Of a DNA stretch of 14,856 bases, positions 1-6,317 are shown one piece after another. A program made the position numbers and the translations under genes. Positions within the stretch are counted from its first letter, which is position 1. Each line of letters starts with the position of its first letter. Source of the stretch: CAZXBB01 sp964638815 (GTDB taxonomy: Bacteria > Planctomycetota > Phycisphaerae > Phycisphaerales > SM1A02); contig CAZXBB010000296.1 in assembly GCA_964638815.1 (NCBI GenBank), positions 1-14,856 on the forward strand, read 5' to 3'. Under the pieces are notes generated by a model. The model did not search any database, had not been told where the DNA came from, and saw only the letters and a program-made list of their open reading frames with translations.

Positions 1-64
1 CGCATCGCATCCCCCACAACCTGGGCGATCCCCGGCGGCGTCGTGTGCCGCGCACTGCGCCGCG

Positions 65-70
65 TACAAT
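65..70 (+). promoter_or_regulatory. Putative -10 hexamer (TACAAT) for dnaB
   Basis: TACAAT matches the bacterial -10 consensus at five of six positions and stands out in GC-rich flanks. No convincing -35 box lies 16-18 bp upstream. The predicted start site is near 77, which would leave a leader of about 84 nt before the preferred dnaB start at 161. Similar hexamers precede other genes in this window. This is inferred from sequence only. Confidence 0.45.
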
Positions 71-160
71 GCCGCGATGGCGTCGCGCGTGTGGACTAGC
101 TGTCCAGCGTGTGTCCCGTTCGGTGGGCGACGCCCGATTGACCATACTGACCGCGCACGG

Positions 161-1783
161 ATGAGCACGATGAGCACCGAGAGCACGGACGCGGGCGGGC
201 GCCGCGACATGCCCGGATCGCCGGGCGCACCCGATGGGCTTCGCGGCAGGCCCCGAGGTGCCGGCGATCGCAACGGGCAGCGGCCGCGCGACTGGCGGCA
301 GCTCTCGCGTCTGTTCGAGCAGCTTCCGCCGCACGCGATCGAGGCCGAGATGAGCCTGCTCGGGTCGATGCTGATCGACCCGCAGATCATCGGCGACGTG
401 GTGCTGATCGTCCGGAACGGCGAGGACTTCTTCAAGCCGGCGAACGGCATCATCTACGACACCATGGTCGAGCTGTACGACCGGCACGGTGCGCTCGACA
501 TCGTCCAGCTCAACCAGCTTCTCGCCGACCGCGACGGCCTCAGCACGGTCGGCGGTCTCGACTATCTCGTCGAACTGGCGAACGCGGTGCCGAGCGCGAG
601 CAACGCGGCGCACTATGCGCGTCTCGTCCGCGAGAAGTCAGCGATCCGGCGTCTCATCGACGCCGCGGGCGACATCCTGCACGACGCGTACCACAGCTCG
701 GAGGAGTCGTCCACGATCCTCGAGGAAGCGGAGCAACGCATCTTCCGCATCGCGCAGGAGTCGGAGCAGACGCACGCGGAGTCGCTCCAGTCGCTCGTCG
801 ACCAGACGATGCGGATGATCGACGCGAACGACGGCAAGCTCATCACCGGCGTGCCCTCCGGATACCACGAGCTGGACGAGATGACGCACGGGTTGCAGCG
901 CGGCGAGATGCTGATCCTGGCCGCGCGTCCTTCCATGGGCAAGACGGCGTTTGCGCTCAACATCGCCGAGCAGGCCGCGATGGCCGGGCACGGCGTCGGC
1001 GTCTTCAGCCTCGAGATGGGCAAGCTCCAGCTCGTGCAGCGCATGCTCTCCGCCCGCGCCGGGGTGGACAGCCAGAGGATCCGGCGGAGCATGCTCGGGC
1101 CGGACGACTTCCAGCGGCTTCACGTCGCCTGCAGCGAGTTCCTCGAGGCCCCGATCTACATCGACGACACGCCGGGCCTCACGATCCTCCAGATGCGGGC
1201 GAAGGCCCGCCGGATGGTGGCCAAGCACGACCTGAAGATGTTCATCATCGACTACCTCCAGCTCATGAGCTCGGGACGCCGGGTCGAGTCGCGACAGGTC
1301 GAGATCAGCGAGATCAGCCGCGGCGTGAAGGCGATGGCGCGCGAGCTGAACTGTCCGGTCGTGTGCCTGAGCCAGCTCAACCGCGCCGCCGAGCAGCGCG
1401 AGGGGCACCGCCCGCGGATGAGCGACCTGCGCGAATCGGGCTCCCTCGAGCAGGATGCCGACGTCGTCATGATGCTGCACCGCGAGGAGTACTACCACCA
1501 GGCCGATCCCGACTGGTCGCTCAACCACCCTGACAAGGTGGGCGTCGCCGAGCTCATCATCGCCAAGCAGCGCAACGGACCGACCGGGCTCGTCCGGCTC
1601 ACCTGGGCGAGCGAGATCACCCGGTTCCGCGACTACTCGCCCGCGACGCCGCCCGGCGGCTACTACGAGCCGAAGGACGCCGCGCCGGCCGGGCGACGGT
1701 TCAGCGCCGGACCCCGCACGGGCGCGGTGGCGGACTTCCGCGACGGCGGGGGCCCGGATCGGGGGGATGAGATCCCGGTGTGA
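161..1783 (+). CDS. dnaB: Replicative DNA helicase DnaB
   Basis: This is the hexameric 5'-3' helicase that unwinds DNA at the replication fork and recruits primase. Residue numbers use the start at 161 (540 aa). A DnaB N-terminal domain begins near residue 54 (LPPHAIEAEMSLLGSML). The RecA-like motor domain carries Walker A ARPSMGKT (255-262), Walker B FIIDY (361-365), the SQLNRAAEQR and SDLRESGSLEQDAD motifs, and KQRNGP (about 469) with the presumed arginine finger. No intein is inserted. The protein is longer than the usual 440-470 aa because of a roughly 50-residue polar N-terminal extension and a Gly/Pro-rich C-terminal tail of about 50 residues, both likely disordered. The frame is open back to an ATG at 77, but codons between 77 and 160 end in A or T far more often than the rest of the gene, so ATG 161 (or 170) is preferred. 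No good ribosome binding site is visible. The gene converges on the exchanger gene. Confidence 0.96.
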   Translation: MSTMSTESTDAGGRRDMPGSPGAPDGLRGRPRGAGDRNGQRPRDWRQLSRLFEQLPPHAIEAEMSLLGSMLIDPQIIGDVVLIVRNGEDFFKPANGIIYDTMVELYDRHGALDIVQLNQLLADRDGLSTVGGLDYLVELANAVPSASNAAHYARLVREKSAIRRLIDAAGDILHDAYHSSEESSTILEEAEQRIFRIAQESEQTHAESLQSLVDQTMRMIDANDGKLITGVPSGYHELDEMTHGLQRGEMLILAARPSMGKTAFALNIAEQAAMAGHGVGVFSLEMGKLQLVQRMLSARAGVDSQRIRRSMLGPDDFQRLHVACSEFLEAPIYIDDTPGLTILQMRAKARRMVAKHDLKMFIIDYLQLMSSGRRVESRQVEISEISRGVKAMARELNCPVVCLSQLNRAAEQREGHRPRMSDLRESGSLEQDADVVMMLHREEYYHQADPDWSLNHPDKVGVAELIIAKQRNGPTGLVRLTWASEITRFRDYSPATPPGGYYEPKDAAPAGRRFSAGPRTGAVADFRDGGGPDRGDEIPV

Positions 1784-1815
1784 GCGCGGAGGTCCTTGTC
1801 CTCTGCCCGTGCCCG

Positions 1816-1830
1816 CCGCGTGCCCCGCGG
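1816..1830. terminator. Weak GC hairpin between convergent genes
   Basis: CCGCG-TGCCC-CGCGG can form a 5-bp stem with a 5-nt loop in the 51-bp gap between the dnaB stop and the exchanger stop. An overlapping alternative pairs GCCCGC (1811-1816) with GCGGGC (1827-1832). There is no T-tract on either strand, so a role as a bidirectional terminator rests mainly on position. Confidence 0.25.
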
Positions 1831-1834
1831 GCGC

Positions 1835-2866
1835 TCACCCGGCGGCCCTCATCACCCGGAACCCCAGGTACCCCACGTACGCCGCCAGGAGCAGCGCCCC
1901 CTCCCACCGCGTCACCTCGCCCTGTTTCGTCAGGCTGATCGGCAGCAGTGCCGCGGTGAACGCGACCATGACCATCAGATCCATCCAGCCGTCGTCCGCG
2001 GGAACGGTGACCGGCGCGACGATCGCGGTCGCGCCGAGCACGAGCAGGATGTTGAAGAGGTTGGATCCGACCACGTTGCCGATCGCGAGGTCGGAGTGCC
2101 CCTTGCGGGCCGCGACGGCCGACGCGACCAGCTCCGGCAGACTCGTCGCGACCGCGACGATCGTCAGGCCGATGATCGCTTCGGTCGCGCCCAGCGTCCG
2201 GGCGAGATCGACGGCGCCGACCTGCGTGAGCTTGCCGCCGATGATGAGCAGCCCGAGCCCGACGCCGAAGAGCATGATGGCCACCGGCAGGGGCGACGAG
2301 GGCTCCGCCGCCGCCTCCGCCAGCGCCTCGGCCACAAGCGGATCGCGCTTGTCGCGTCGGGCGAGGCGGAACCAGCCCCAACTGCACGCGGTCATCGCGA
2401 GCACGAGCAGGACGCCGTCGATCCGTGAGAATGCGTAGATCCGCGCGCCGCCCTCGACCGCGGGCCGGGAGAAGGGCGCCCACGCCAGGAACACCATGCC
2501 GAGCGACACCGCGAGCAGCAGTGGCAGCTCCTTACGGACCACCCGGCTGCTCACCCGGAGGGAGCGGAACAGTGCGACCGCCCCGACCACGAGGCCGATG
2601 TTGGCGATGTTCGAGCCGACCACGTTCCCGAAGCTCAGGTCGCTGCTGCCGCTGAGGACGGCCGTGATGTTGAAGGCCAGCTCGGGCGAGCTCGTGCCGA
2701 ACGCCACGATGGTCAGCCCGATCAGCAGCGTGGAAACGCCGAGCCGGCGGGCGATGCGCACTGATCCGTCCACCAGCCAGTGCCCGCCGCCCAGGAGCAG
2801 GGCGATGCCGACGATCAGCGTGAGCGCGGGAGCCATGCTCAGGAGCTCGTTGAGCGATTCGGGCAT
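1835..2866 (-). CDS. Na+/Ca2+ exchanger family membrane protein (YrbG/CaxB-like)
   Basis: This inner-membrane cation antiporter probably exports Ca2+ (or a similar cation) against Na+ or H+. The 343-residue protein shows the family's two inverted alpha repeats. The first has GTSSPE (57-62) and GNVVGSN (80-86). The second has ATSLPE (240-245) and GNVVGSN (263-269). The Glu in each xSxPE motif is the expected ion ligand. About ten hydrophobic segments are visible, and a charged and Ala/Glu-rich cytoplasmic loop (about 168-193) separates the halves, as in prokaryotic members. The frame extends upstream to 2968, but that extension is Pro/Arg-rich and non-hydrophobic, so the ATG at 2866 is chosen. 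A run of six C precedes this ATG, with no Shine-Dalgarno sequence, and a TACAAT hexamer lies only about 10 nt upstream, so the mRNA may be nearly leaderless. Substrate specificity cannot be read from the sequence. Confidence 0.92.
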   Translation of the reverse strand: MPESLNELLSMAPALTLIVGIALLLGGGHWLVDGSVRIARRLGVSTLLIGLTIVAFGTSSPELAFNITAVLSGSSDLSFGNVVGSNIANIGLVVGAVALFRSLRVSSRVVRKELPLLLAVSLGMVFLAWAPFSRPAVEGGARIYAFSRIDGVLLVLAMTACSWGWFRLARRDKRDPLVAEALAEAAAEPSSPLPVAIMLFGVGLGLLIIGGKLTQVGAVDLARTLGATEAIIGLTIVAVATSLPELVASAVAARKGHSDLAIGNVVGSNLFNILLVLGATAIVAPVTVPADDGWMDLMVMVAFTAALLPISLTKQGEVTRWEGALLLAAYVGYLGFRVMRAAG

Positions 2867-2875
2867 GGGGGGACG

Positions 2876-2881
2876 ATTGTA
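2876..2881 (-). promoter_or_regulatory. Putative -10 hexamer (TACAAT) for the exchanger gene
   Basis: On the minus strand TACAAT ends 9 bases before the ATG at 2866. Transcription would start near 2869, giving a leader of about 3 nt. No -35 box is obvious. The lack of a ribosome binding site fits leaderless translation. Confidence 0.45.
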
Positions 2882-2947
2882 GTGCGGGGCCGAAGGTTGT
2901 GCCGACGGACGGGAGTCGGCGGGGGCGGGGCACGCCGGGCGGGCGTT

Positions 2948-2961
2948 CCGGACGCGTCCGG
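2948..2961. repeat. Perfect 14-bp palindrome upstream of the sigma factor gene
   Basis: CCGGACGCGTCCGG equals its own reverse complement. It directly abuts the TATACA hexamer at 2962, so it would occupy the -35/-10 spacer of the sigma gene promoter. It could be an operator for a dimeric regulator. In GC-rich DNA a 14-bp palindrome is uncommon but not impossible by chance. Confidence 0.4.
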
Positions 2962-2967
2962 TATACA
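2962..2967 (+). promoter_or_regulatory. Putative -10 element (TATACA) for the sigma operon
   Basis: TATACA (within GTATACAAG) is the only AT-rich stretch in the 138-bp divergent region on this side. It lies 37 bp before the sigma ATG. The position expected for a -35 box (about 2939-2944) is GCGGGC, so either the promoter is activator-dependent or a different sigma factor reads it. TACAAG at 2964-2969 is an overlapping alternative register. Confidence 0.35.
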
Positions 2968-3004
2968 AGTTGGCGGCCAGTGACCCCGCGTCGGATCACC
3001 ATGC

Positions 3005-3595
3005 ATGTCCGAGCTCGGCGACAAGGAGATTTTCCAGGAGACGCTTCAGCGCGCCGCGGCCGGCGACCAGGCCGCGTGGCGCGTCGTCGTGGACACCTAC
3101 AGCCGGCGTGTCTTCGGGCTCATCTGCGCGCAGTGCGGCAGCGCCGACCTGGCCGAGGAGATCACCCAGTCGACCTTCTGCACGATCGTCACGAAGATCG
3201 GCAGCTACACCGAGCAGGGGAAGTTCGAGTCATGGCTCTTCCGGATCGCGATGAACCGGCTCCGCGACGAGATGCGGCGGCGGAAGCGGCAGGCGCGACC
3301 CGTCGAGACGGAGACGCTCACCGCGCTCGCCGGTGACACCTCGACGGAAGAGGGGTCGGCGGCCGACCCCACCGACGATCTGCGCGACCTTGACCGGGCC
3401 CTCGCGCGGTTATCGGAAGCGGATCGCCGGATCGTCCACCTGCGGCACTTCGGCGGTCTGAGCTTCAAGCAGATCGCCGAGCTCCTGGACCAGCCGCTTG
3501 GAACCGTCCTGGCGCGTCAGCACCGGGCCCTCAAGAAGCTGCGATCGCTCATGACGCCCGATGACGCAGCCGGACGGGAGGATTCTGATGGCTGA
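3005..3595 (+). CDS. ECF-type RNA polymerase sigma factor
   Basis: This is a 196-residue group IV sigma-70 factor that would direct RNA polymerase to a specific promoter set. Region 2 spans about residues 27-95 (YSRRVFGLICAQCGSADLAEEITQSTF, then FESWLFRIAMNRLRDEMRRRKR, the -10 recognition and core-binding part). An acidic linker covers about 100-128. Region 4 spans about 130-182 (LSEADRRIVHLRHFGGLSFKQIAELLDQPLGTVLARQHRALKKLR), a clear helix-turn-helix. Length and spacing are normal for the family. The ATG at 3005 sits in ATGCATGTCC, and the ATG four bases upstream is in another frame. No strong ribosome binding site is seen. The 3' end overlaps the next gene by 8 bases, indicating coupled translation with a candidate anti-sigma factor. 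Confidence 0.93.
   Translation: MSELGDKEIFQETLQRAAAGDQAAWRVVVDTYSRRVFGLICAQCGSADLAEEITQSTFCTIVTKIGSYTEQGKFESWLFRIAMNRLRDEMRRRKRQARPVETETLTALAGDTSTEEGSAADPTDDLRDLDRALARLSEADRRIVHLRHFGGLSFKQIAELLDQPLGTVLARQHRALKKLRSLMTPDDAAGREDSDG
3576..3581 (+). promoter_or_regulatory. Shine-Dalgarno GGGAGG for the anti-sigma candidate
   Basis: GGGAGG lies 6 bases before the ATG at 3588, inside the end of the sigma gene. It is a good ribosome binding site and fixes the downstream start at 3588 rather than at the upstream in-frame ATG at 3561. Confidence 0.75.
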
Positions 3596-4169
3596 GGGAC
3601 TTCACAATGGCGGCAATCGGTGGCACGATTGGGCGTTGGACTGCGAGACGAGGTACGCCATGCGGCCCGAGTGCGAACATCAACCGAATTCCGAGCGGCT
3701 TCCCGAGCGTTTCGGCGCGGACCAGCAGGCCACGGATCGTCGGCTGGCGCGGCTCGCCCGGACCGCGGCGGACCGGATCCCGGGCGGTCTGGCTGACCGC
3801 GTGTACCACGCGAGCGTGGGCGCGCTCCCTGTCGCCATACCCTCGGATCGCCGCACGAAGCCGGGGCGCCGCGCCTGGCAGCCCGGCCTGGCCGGAACCC
3901 GCCGTGACTGGCGGCTCGTGGCCACGGGCTGGGGTCGCCTGGGGCTCGCCGCCGCGCTGGGCGTCGCGTTCGTCGTCGCCGGCGTGGTCATGCAGGAGTC
4001 GCCGGCCCCGGTCGGTGAGGTCGCGGCGATCGACATGGGCTGGCTGGACGAGGATCCGCTCGACCATGTCGATGCGCAGGTCGCGTACATCCTCGACACC
4101 GGCTCCCTGAGCTCGCTCGACGAGATCACGGGCGAGCTGAGGTCGATGATCGCCTCCTCCGGGATGTAG
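3588..4169 (+). CDS. Single-pass membrane protein, candidate anti-sigma factor
   Basis: No domain is recognised with certainty. The 193-residue protein has a polar, probably cytoplasmic N-terminal part with an Arg-rich helix (RRLARLARTAADRIPGGLADRVYHASV, about 51-77). One membrane segment follows (about 117-135, LGLAAALGVAFVVAGVVM), then a 58-residue acidic C-terminal part outside the membrane (GWLDEDPLDHVDAQVAYILDTG). Gene order, the 8-base overlap with the sigma gene and this topology fit a membrane anti-sigma factor that holds the sigma factor until an envelope signal arrives. The zinc-binding HxxxCxxC motif of classical anti-sigma domains is absent. The N-terminal half has two Cys (19 and 29) without that spacing. 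The start at 3588 follows a good ribosome binding site. Alternatively it could be an unrelated envelope protein co-expressed with the sigma factor. Confidence 0.72.
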   Translation: MAEGLHNGGNRWHDWALDCETRYAMRPECEHQPNSERLPERFGADQQATDRRLARLARTAADRIPGGLADRVYHASVGALPVAIPSDRRTKPGRRAWQPGLAGTRRDWRLVATGWGRLGLAAALGVAFVVAGVVMQESPAPVGEVAAIDMGWLDEDPLDHVDAQVAYILDTGSLSSLDEITGELRSMIASSGM

Positions 4170-4174
4170 ACATC

Positions 4175-4984
4175 ATGAAACGCATCGCCGATCACTCTTT
4201 CATCGCCCTCGGCTGCGCCGCCGTCTTCTCGGCGCTTTCGGGTCAGGCGGCGCCGCCGGTGAGGACCCCGCCGGCCGCCGGCGAGCGCGTCGCGCCGTCG
4301 GCGCCGGACGCACCGCGTCCCGACCTGACGCCGCGGGTCCCGCGCGAGCACAACCACGCATGGCAGCACGCGATCGATCGTCCGGCGCAGACGGTCGGAC
4401 CGAGGCTCACGCCGGAGATGATCAATCTCTGCATGGAGGTGGCCCGCGACATCGACGAGGATCTCGCGAAGCAGCTTGCGGTGCTCCGCGAGCGGGATTT
4501 CAGGGAGTTCGAATCCAGGCTGCGTCGCAGCCGTCGGCTCACGGCACTGGCGGAGCTCAAGCAGCGGGACGCCACCGGGTACAACCTCAAGATCACCGAG
4601 CTCAGGGTGGACGCCACGGTCTCCCGACTTGCTTCCGAGGTGCGCGCCGCGCGAAGGGCGGAACGTCCCAAGGAGGCGCAGTCGCTGGAGCAGGACCTCC
4701 AGGGGCAGGTCATCCTCCAGCTCGCGTTCCGTTACCGCGCCCGCGAGAACTACCTGTGCCAGCTTCGCGAGCTCGTCGAGCGTCTCGAGCGCGAGCTCGA
4801 GAAGGAGCGCGACGACTTCGACCACGTGCTCAGCGACCGCATGGCAGAGCTGCTGCGCGATCCCGTGCAACCGGAAAAGGGCACCGAAGCGCCGGACCAC
4901 GATCCCGTGCTCGACATGCTCGGCATGGCGATGGGCGACGACCCGGCCGCGCCGCCGGCGCCCGGGGCGAAGCCGGGGCTCTGA
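4175..4984 (+). CDS. Secreted charged coiled-coil protein, function unknown
   Basis: I do not recognise a family. The 269-residue protein opens with a plausible Sec signal peptide (MKRIADHSFIALGCAAVFSALSG, cleavage probably after SGQA at about residue 25). A Pro/Ala-rich linker runs to about residue 65. A long, highly charged helical stretch follows (about 69-220), including ERLERELEKERDD near 193-203, which should form coiled coil. The C-terminus is a Pro/Ala/Gly-rich tail. It starts 5 bases after the membrane-protein stop, so it is almost certainly co-transcribed with the sigma and candidate anti-sigma genes. A periplasmic stress-sensing or sigma-modulating role is possible by context, in the manner of Spy/CpxP-like helical proteins, but no diagnostic motif of those families is visible. 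The ribosome binding site is weak, so translational coupling is likely. Confidence 0.78.
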   Translation: MKRIADHSFIALGCAAVFSALSGQAAPPVRTPPAAGERVAPSAPDAPRPDLTPRVPREHNHAWQHAIDRPAQTVGPRLTPEMINLCMEVARDIDEDLAKQLAVLRERDFREFESRLRRSRRLTALAELKQRDATGYNLKITELRVDATVSRLASEVRAARRAERPKEAQSLEQDLQGQVILQLAFRYRARENYLCQLRELVERLERELEKERDDFDHVLSDRMAELLRDPVQPEKGTEAPDHDPVLDMLGMAMGDDPAAPPAPGAKPGL

Positions 4985-5043
4985 TCGGCGTCCGGCCCCG
5001 TCCGCCCGCCGCGAAGCCCTTCGTCGCCCGTTCGCTTTCTTCG

Positions 5044-5049
5044 TAACAT
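5044..5049 (+). promoter_or_regulatory. Possible -10 hexamer (TAACAT) for the permease gene
   Basis: TAACAT matches the -10 consensus at four of six positions in the 74-bp gap after the sigma operon. Its predicted start site (about 5056) is only 3 nt before the ATG at 5059. No ribosome binding site is present, which fits a nearly leaderless mRNA. This is weak evidence on its own. Confidence 0.3.
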
Positions 5050-5058
5050 GACCGTCTC

Positions 5059-6129
5059 ATGGCAGACGCCATCGCCCCCACCGCGCGGCGCCCGCGCGCG
5101 CCGCGCTCCGTCCGCCTGACCGGCTTCCTCGGCGCGGCTGTCGTCATCTTCATGGTGGCCGCGTGCCTGCTCACGCTGCCGTGGACGCTCGGACGGGTGG
5201 GAAGTGACGCCGGCGGCGCCGGCGGCGCCGCGACGGGCACGGCGCCCCGCCGCTTCGAGGCGTCCAACCTCGACGAAGCCCTGCTTCCCCCGTTCTGGGC
5301 GAAGCATCGAGCGGACGAGCTCGCGCGTCTGGAGAGCGCAGCCGACGCCCAGGGGCGCCTCCCGCGTCACCTGTTCGGCACCGACCGGCTGGGCCGCGAT
5401 CTCTTCGTGCGCTGCCTCGCCGGCGGCGGGATCAGCCTCAGCATCGGTCTCGCCGCTGCGCTCGTCGCGCTCTTCATCGGTACGACGTACGGCACGATCT
5501 CGGGTTACGCCGGAGGACGCGTGGACGCGGTGATGATGCGCGTCGTCGACATCCTGTACGGACTGCCGAACGTGCTGCTCGTGGTGCTGCTCGCGGTGGC
5601 GGTGGACGGACTGCTCGAGCGCAGCGCGGCGGGCGACCCGTTCCTCCCCGAGCTCTCCCCCGGCGCACGGCAGCTCATCAACGTGCTGACGCTCCTCGTC
5701 GCGATCGGCGCCGTGACGTGGTTGACGATGGCGCGGGTCATCCGCGGGCAGGTGCTGAGCCTGAAGCAGCAGCCGTTCATAGAGGCGTGCCGTGCGATGG
5801 GCATGTCGCTGCGCCGGCAGTTCCTCCGGCATCTGCTCCCCAACCTGCTCGGGCCGATCATCGTCTATGCCACGCTCGCGGTGCCGACGGCGATCCTGTC
5901 CGAGTCCTTCCTCAGCTTCCTCGGCATCGGCGTGCGGGAGCCGCTGCCGAGCTGGGGCAACCTCGCGGCGGACGGGCTGAACGAGCTCAACATCGTGCGC
6001 TCGCGATGGTGGCTTCTCTTCTGGCCGTGCCTGTTCGTCGGGATCTCGCTGCTCGCGCTCAACTTCGTCGGCGAGGCGCTGCGCGAGGCCCACGATCCGC
6101 GCGGCCGCAGCAGGGCGCGGGCCGGCTGA
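5059..6129 (+). CDS. ABC transporter permease, OppC/DppC family
   Basis: This is an inner-membrane permease subunit of a peptide/nickel-type (Opp/Dpp) ABC importer. The 356-residue protein has TM1 at about 21-41. The family's GTDRLGRDLFVRCLAGG motif (107-123) leads into further membrane helices near 125-145, 160-182, 206-226, 268-288 and 326-348. The cytoplasmic EAA loop that docks on the ATPase is clear (IEACRAMGMSLRRQFLRHLLPN, about 241-262). It is longer than the usual roughly 300 residues because of a Gly/Ala linker plus charged insert between TM1 and the GTD motif (about 46-105) and an insert near 186-203. Both are expected in the periplasm. The partner OppB-type permease and the substrate-binding protein are not adjacent. 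An OppD-like ATPase lies 7.6 kb away on the same strand. The substrate cannot be deduced. The start is the only ATG before TM1. Confidence 0.93.
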   Translation: MADAIAPTARRPRAPRSVRLTGFLGAAVVIFMVAACLLTLPWTLGRVGSDAGGAGGAATGTAPRRFEASNLDEALLPPFWAKHRADELARLESAADAQGRLPRHLFGTDRLGRDLFVRCLAGGGISLSIGLAAALVALFIGTTYGTISGYAGGRVDAVMMRVVDILYGLPNVLLVVLLAVAVDGLLERSAAGDPFLPELSPGARQLINVLTLLVAIGAVTWLTMARVIRGQVLSLKQQPFIEACRAMGMSLRRQFLRHLLPNLLGPIIVYATLAVPTAILSESFLSFLGIGVREPLPSWGNLAADGLNELNIVRSRWWLLFWPCLFVGISLLALNFVGEALREAHDPRGRSRARAG

Positions 6130-6175
6130 TCGACGCGGCCGGTCCGCGCGTCCCGTCCACCGCCGCCGGTCGTTC

Positions 6176-6204
6176 ACCCGGGGGTTGCGACGGCGCCCCC
6201 GGGT
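6176..6204 (+). terminator. Strong hairpin downstream of the permease gene
   Basis: ACCCGGGGG (6176-6184) pairs perfectly with CCCCCGGGT (6196-6204) around an 11-nt loop. It lies 47 bp past the permease stop. No T-tract follows. Instead the stem runs into the 13-bp tandem repeat. It may terminate or pause transcription from the permease, or protect its 3' end. Confidence 0.45.
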
Positions 6205-6291
6205 CGTCATGCTGGGTCGTCGTGCCGGGTCGTCGTGCCGGGTCGTCACGCCGGGTCGTCATGCCGGGTCGTCACGCCGGGTCGTCGTGCC
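6201..6291. repeat. Seven-copy 13-bp tandem repeat GGGTCGTCRYGCC
   Basis: Seven head-to-tail 13-bp units fill 91 bp. They are identical except at positions 9 and 10, which read AT, GT, GT, AC, AT, AC and GT in order, and at the last base of unit 1 (T instead of C). The array ends 26 bp before the lipoprotein ATG. The copies are contiguous without spacers, so this is a minisatellite, not a CRISPR. It could vary in copy number and affect expression of the gene that follows. Confidence 0.9.
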
Positions 6292-6304
6292 GGAAGGGGG
6301 TTTC

Positions 6305-6310
6305 AGGAGC
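6305..6310 (+). promoter_or_regulatory. Ribosome binding site AGGAGC for the lipoprotein gene
   Basis: AGGAGC lies 7 bases before the ATG at 6318. This is the most canonical Shine-Dalgarno sequence in the area and fixes the start in a frame that is open much further upstream. Confidence 0.75.
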
Positions 6311-6317
6311 AGGATCG

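Noticed and set aside
3588..4169. Classical zinc-binding anti-sigma domain
   Set aside because: No HxxxCxxC motif is present, so the anti-sigma call rests only on gene order, overlap and topology.
6201..6291. CRISPR-like array
   Set aside because: The 13-bp units are contiguous with no unique spacers and no cas genes nearby, so this is a tandem minisatellite.
5718..6317. Possible 200-residue N-terminal extension of the lipoprotein, overlapping the permease gene
   Set aside because: The extension is a frame-shifted shadow of the permease and reads through the 13-bp repeat. The start at 6318 has a Shine-Dalgarno site and gives a proper lipoprotein signal peptide.
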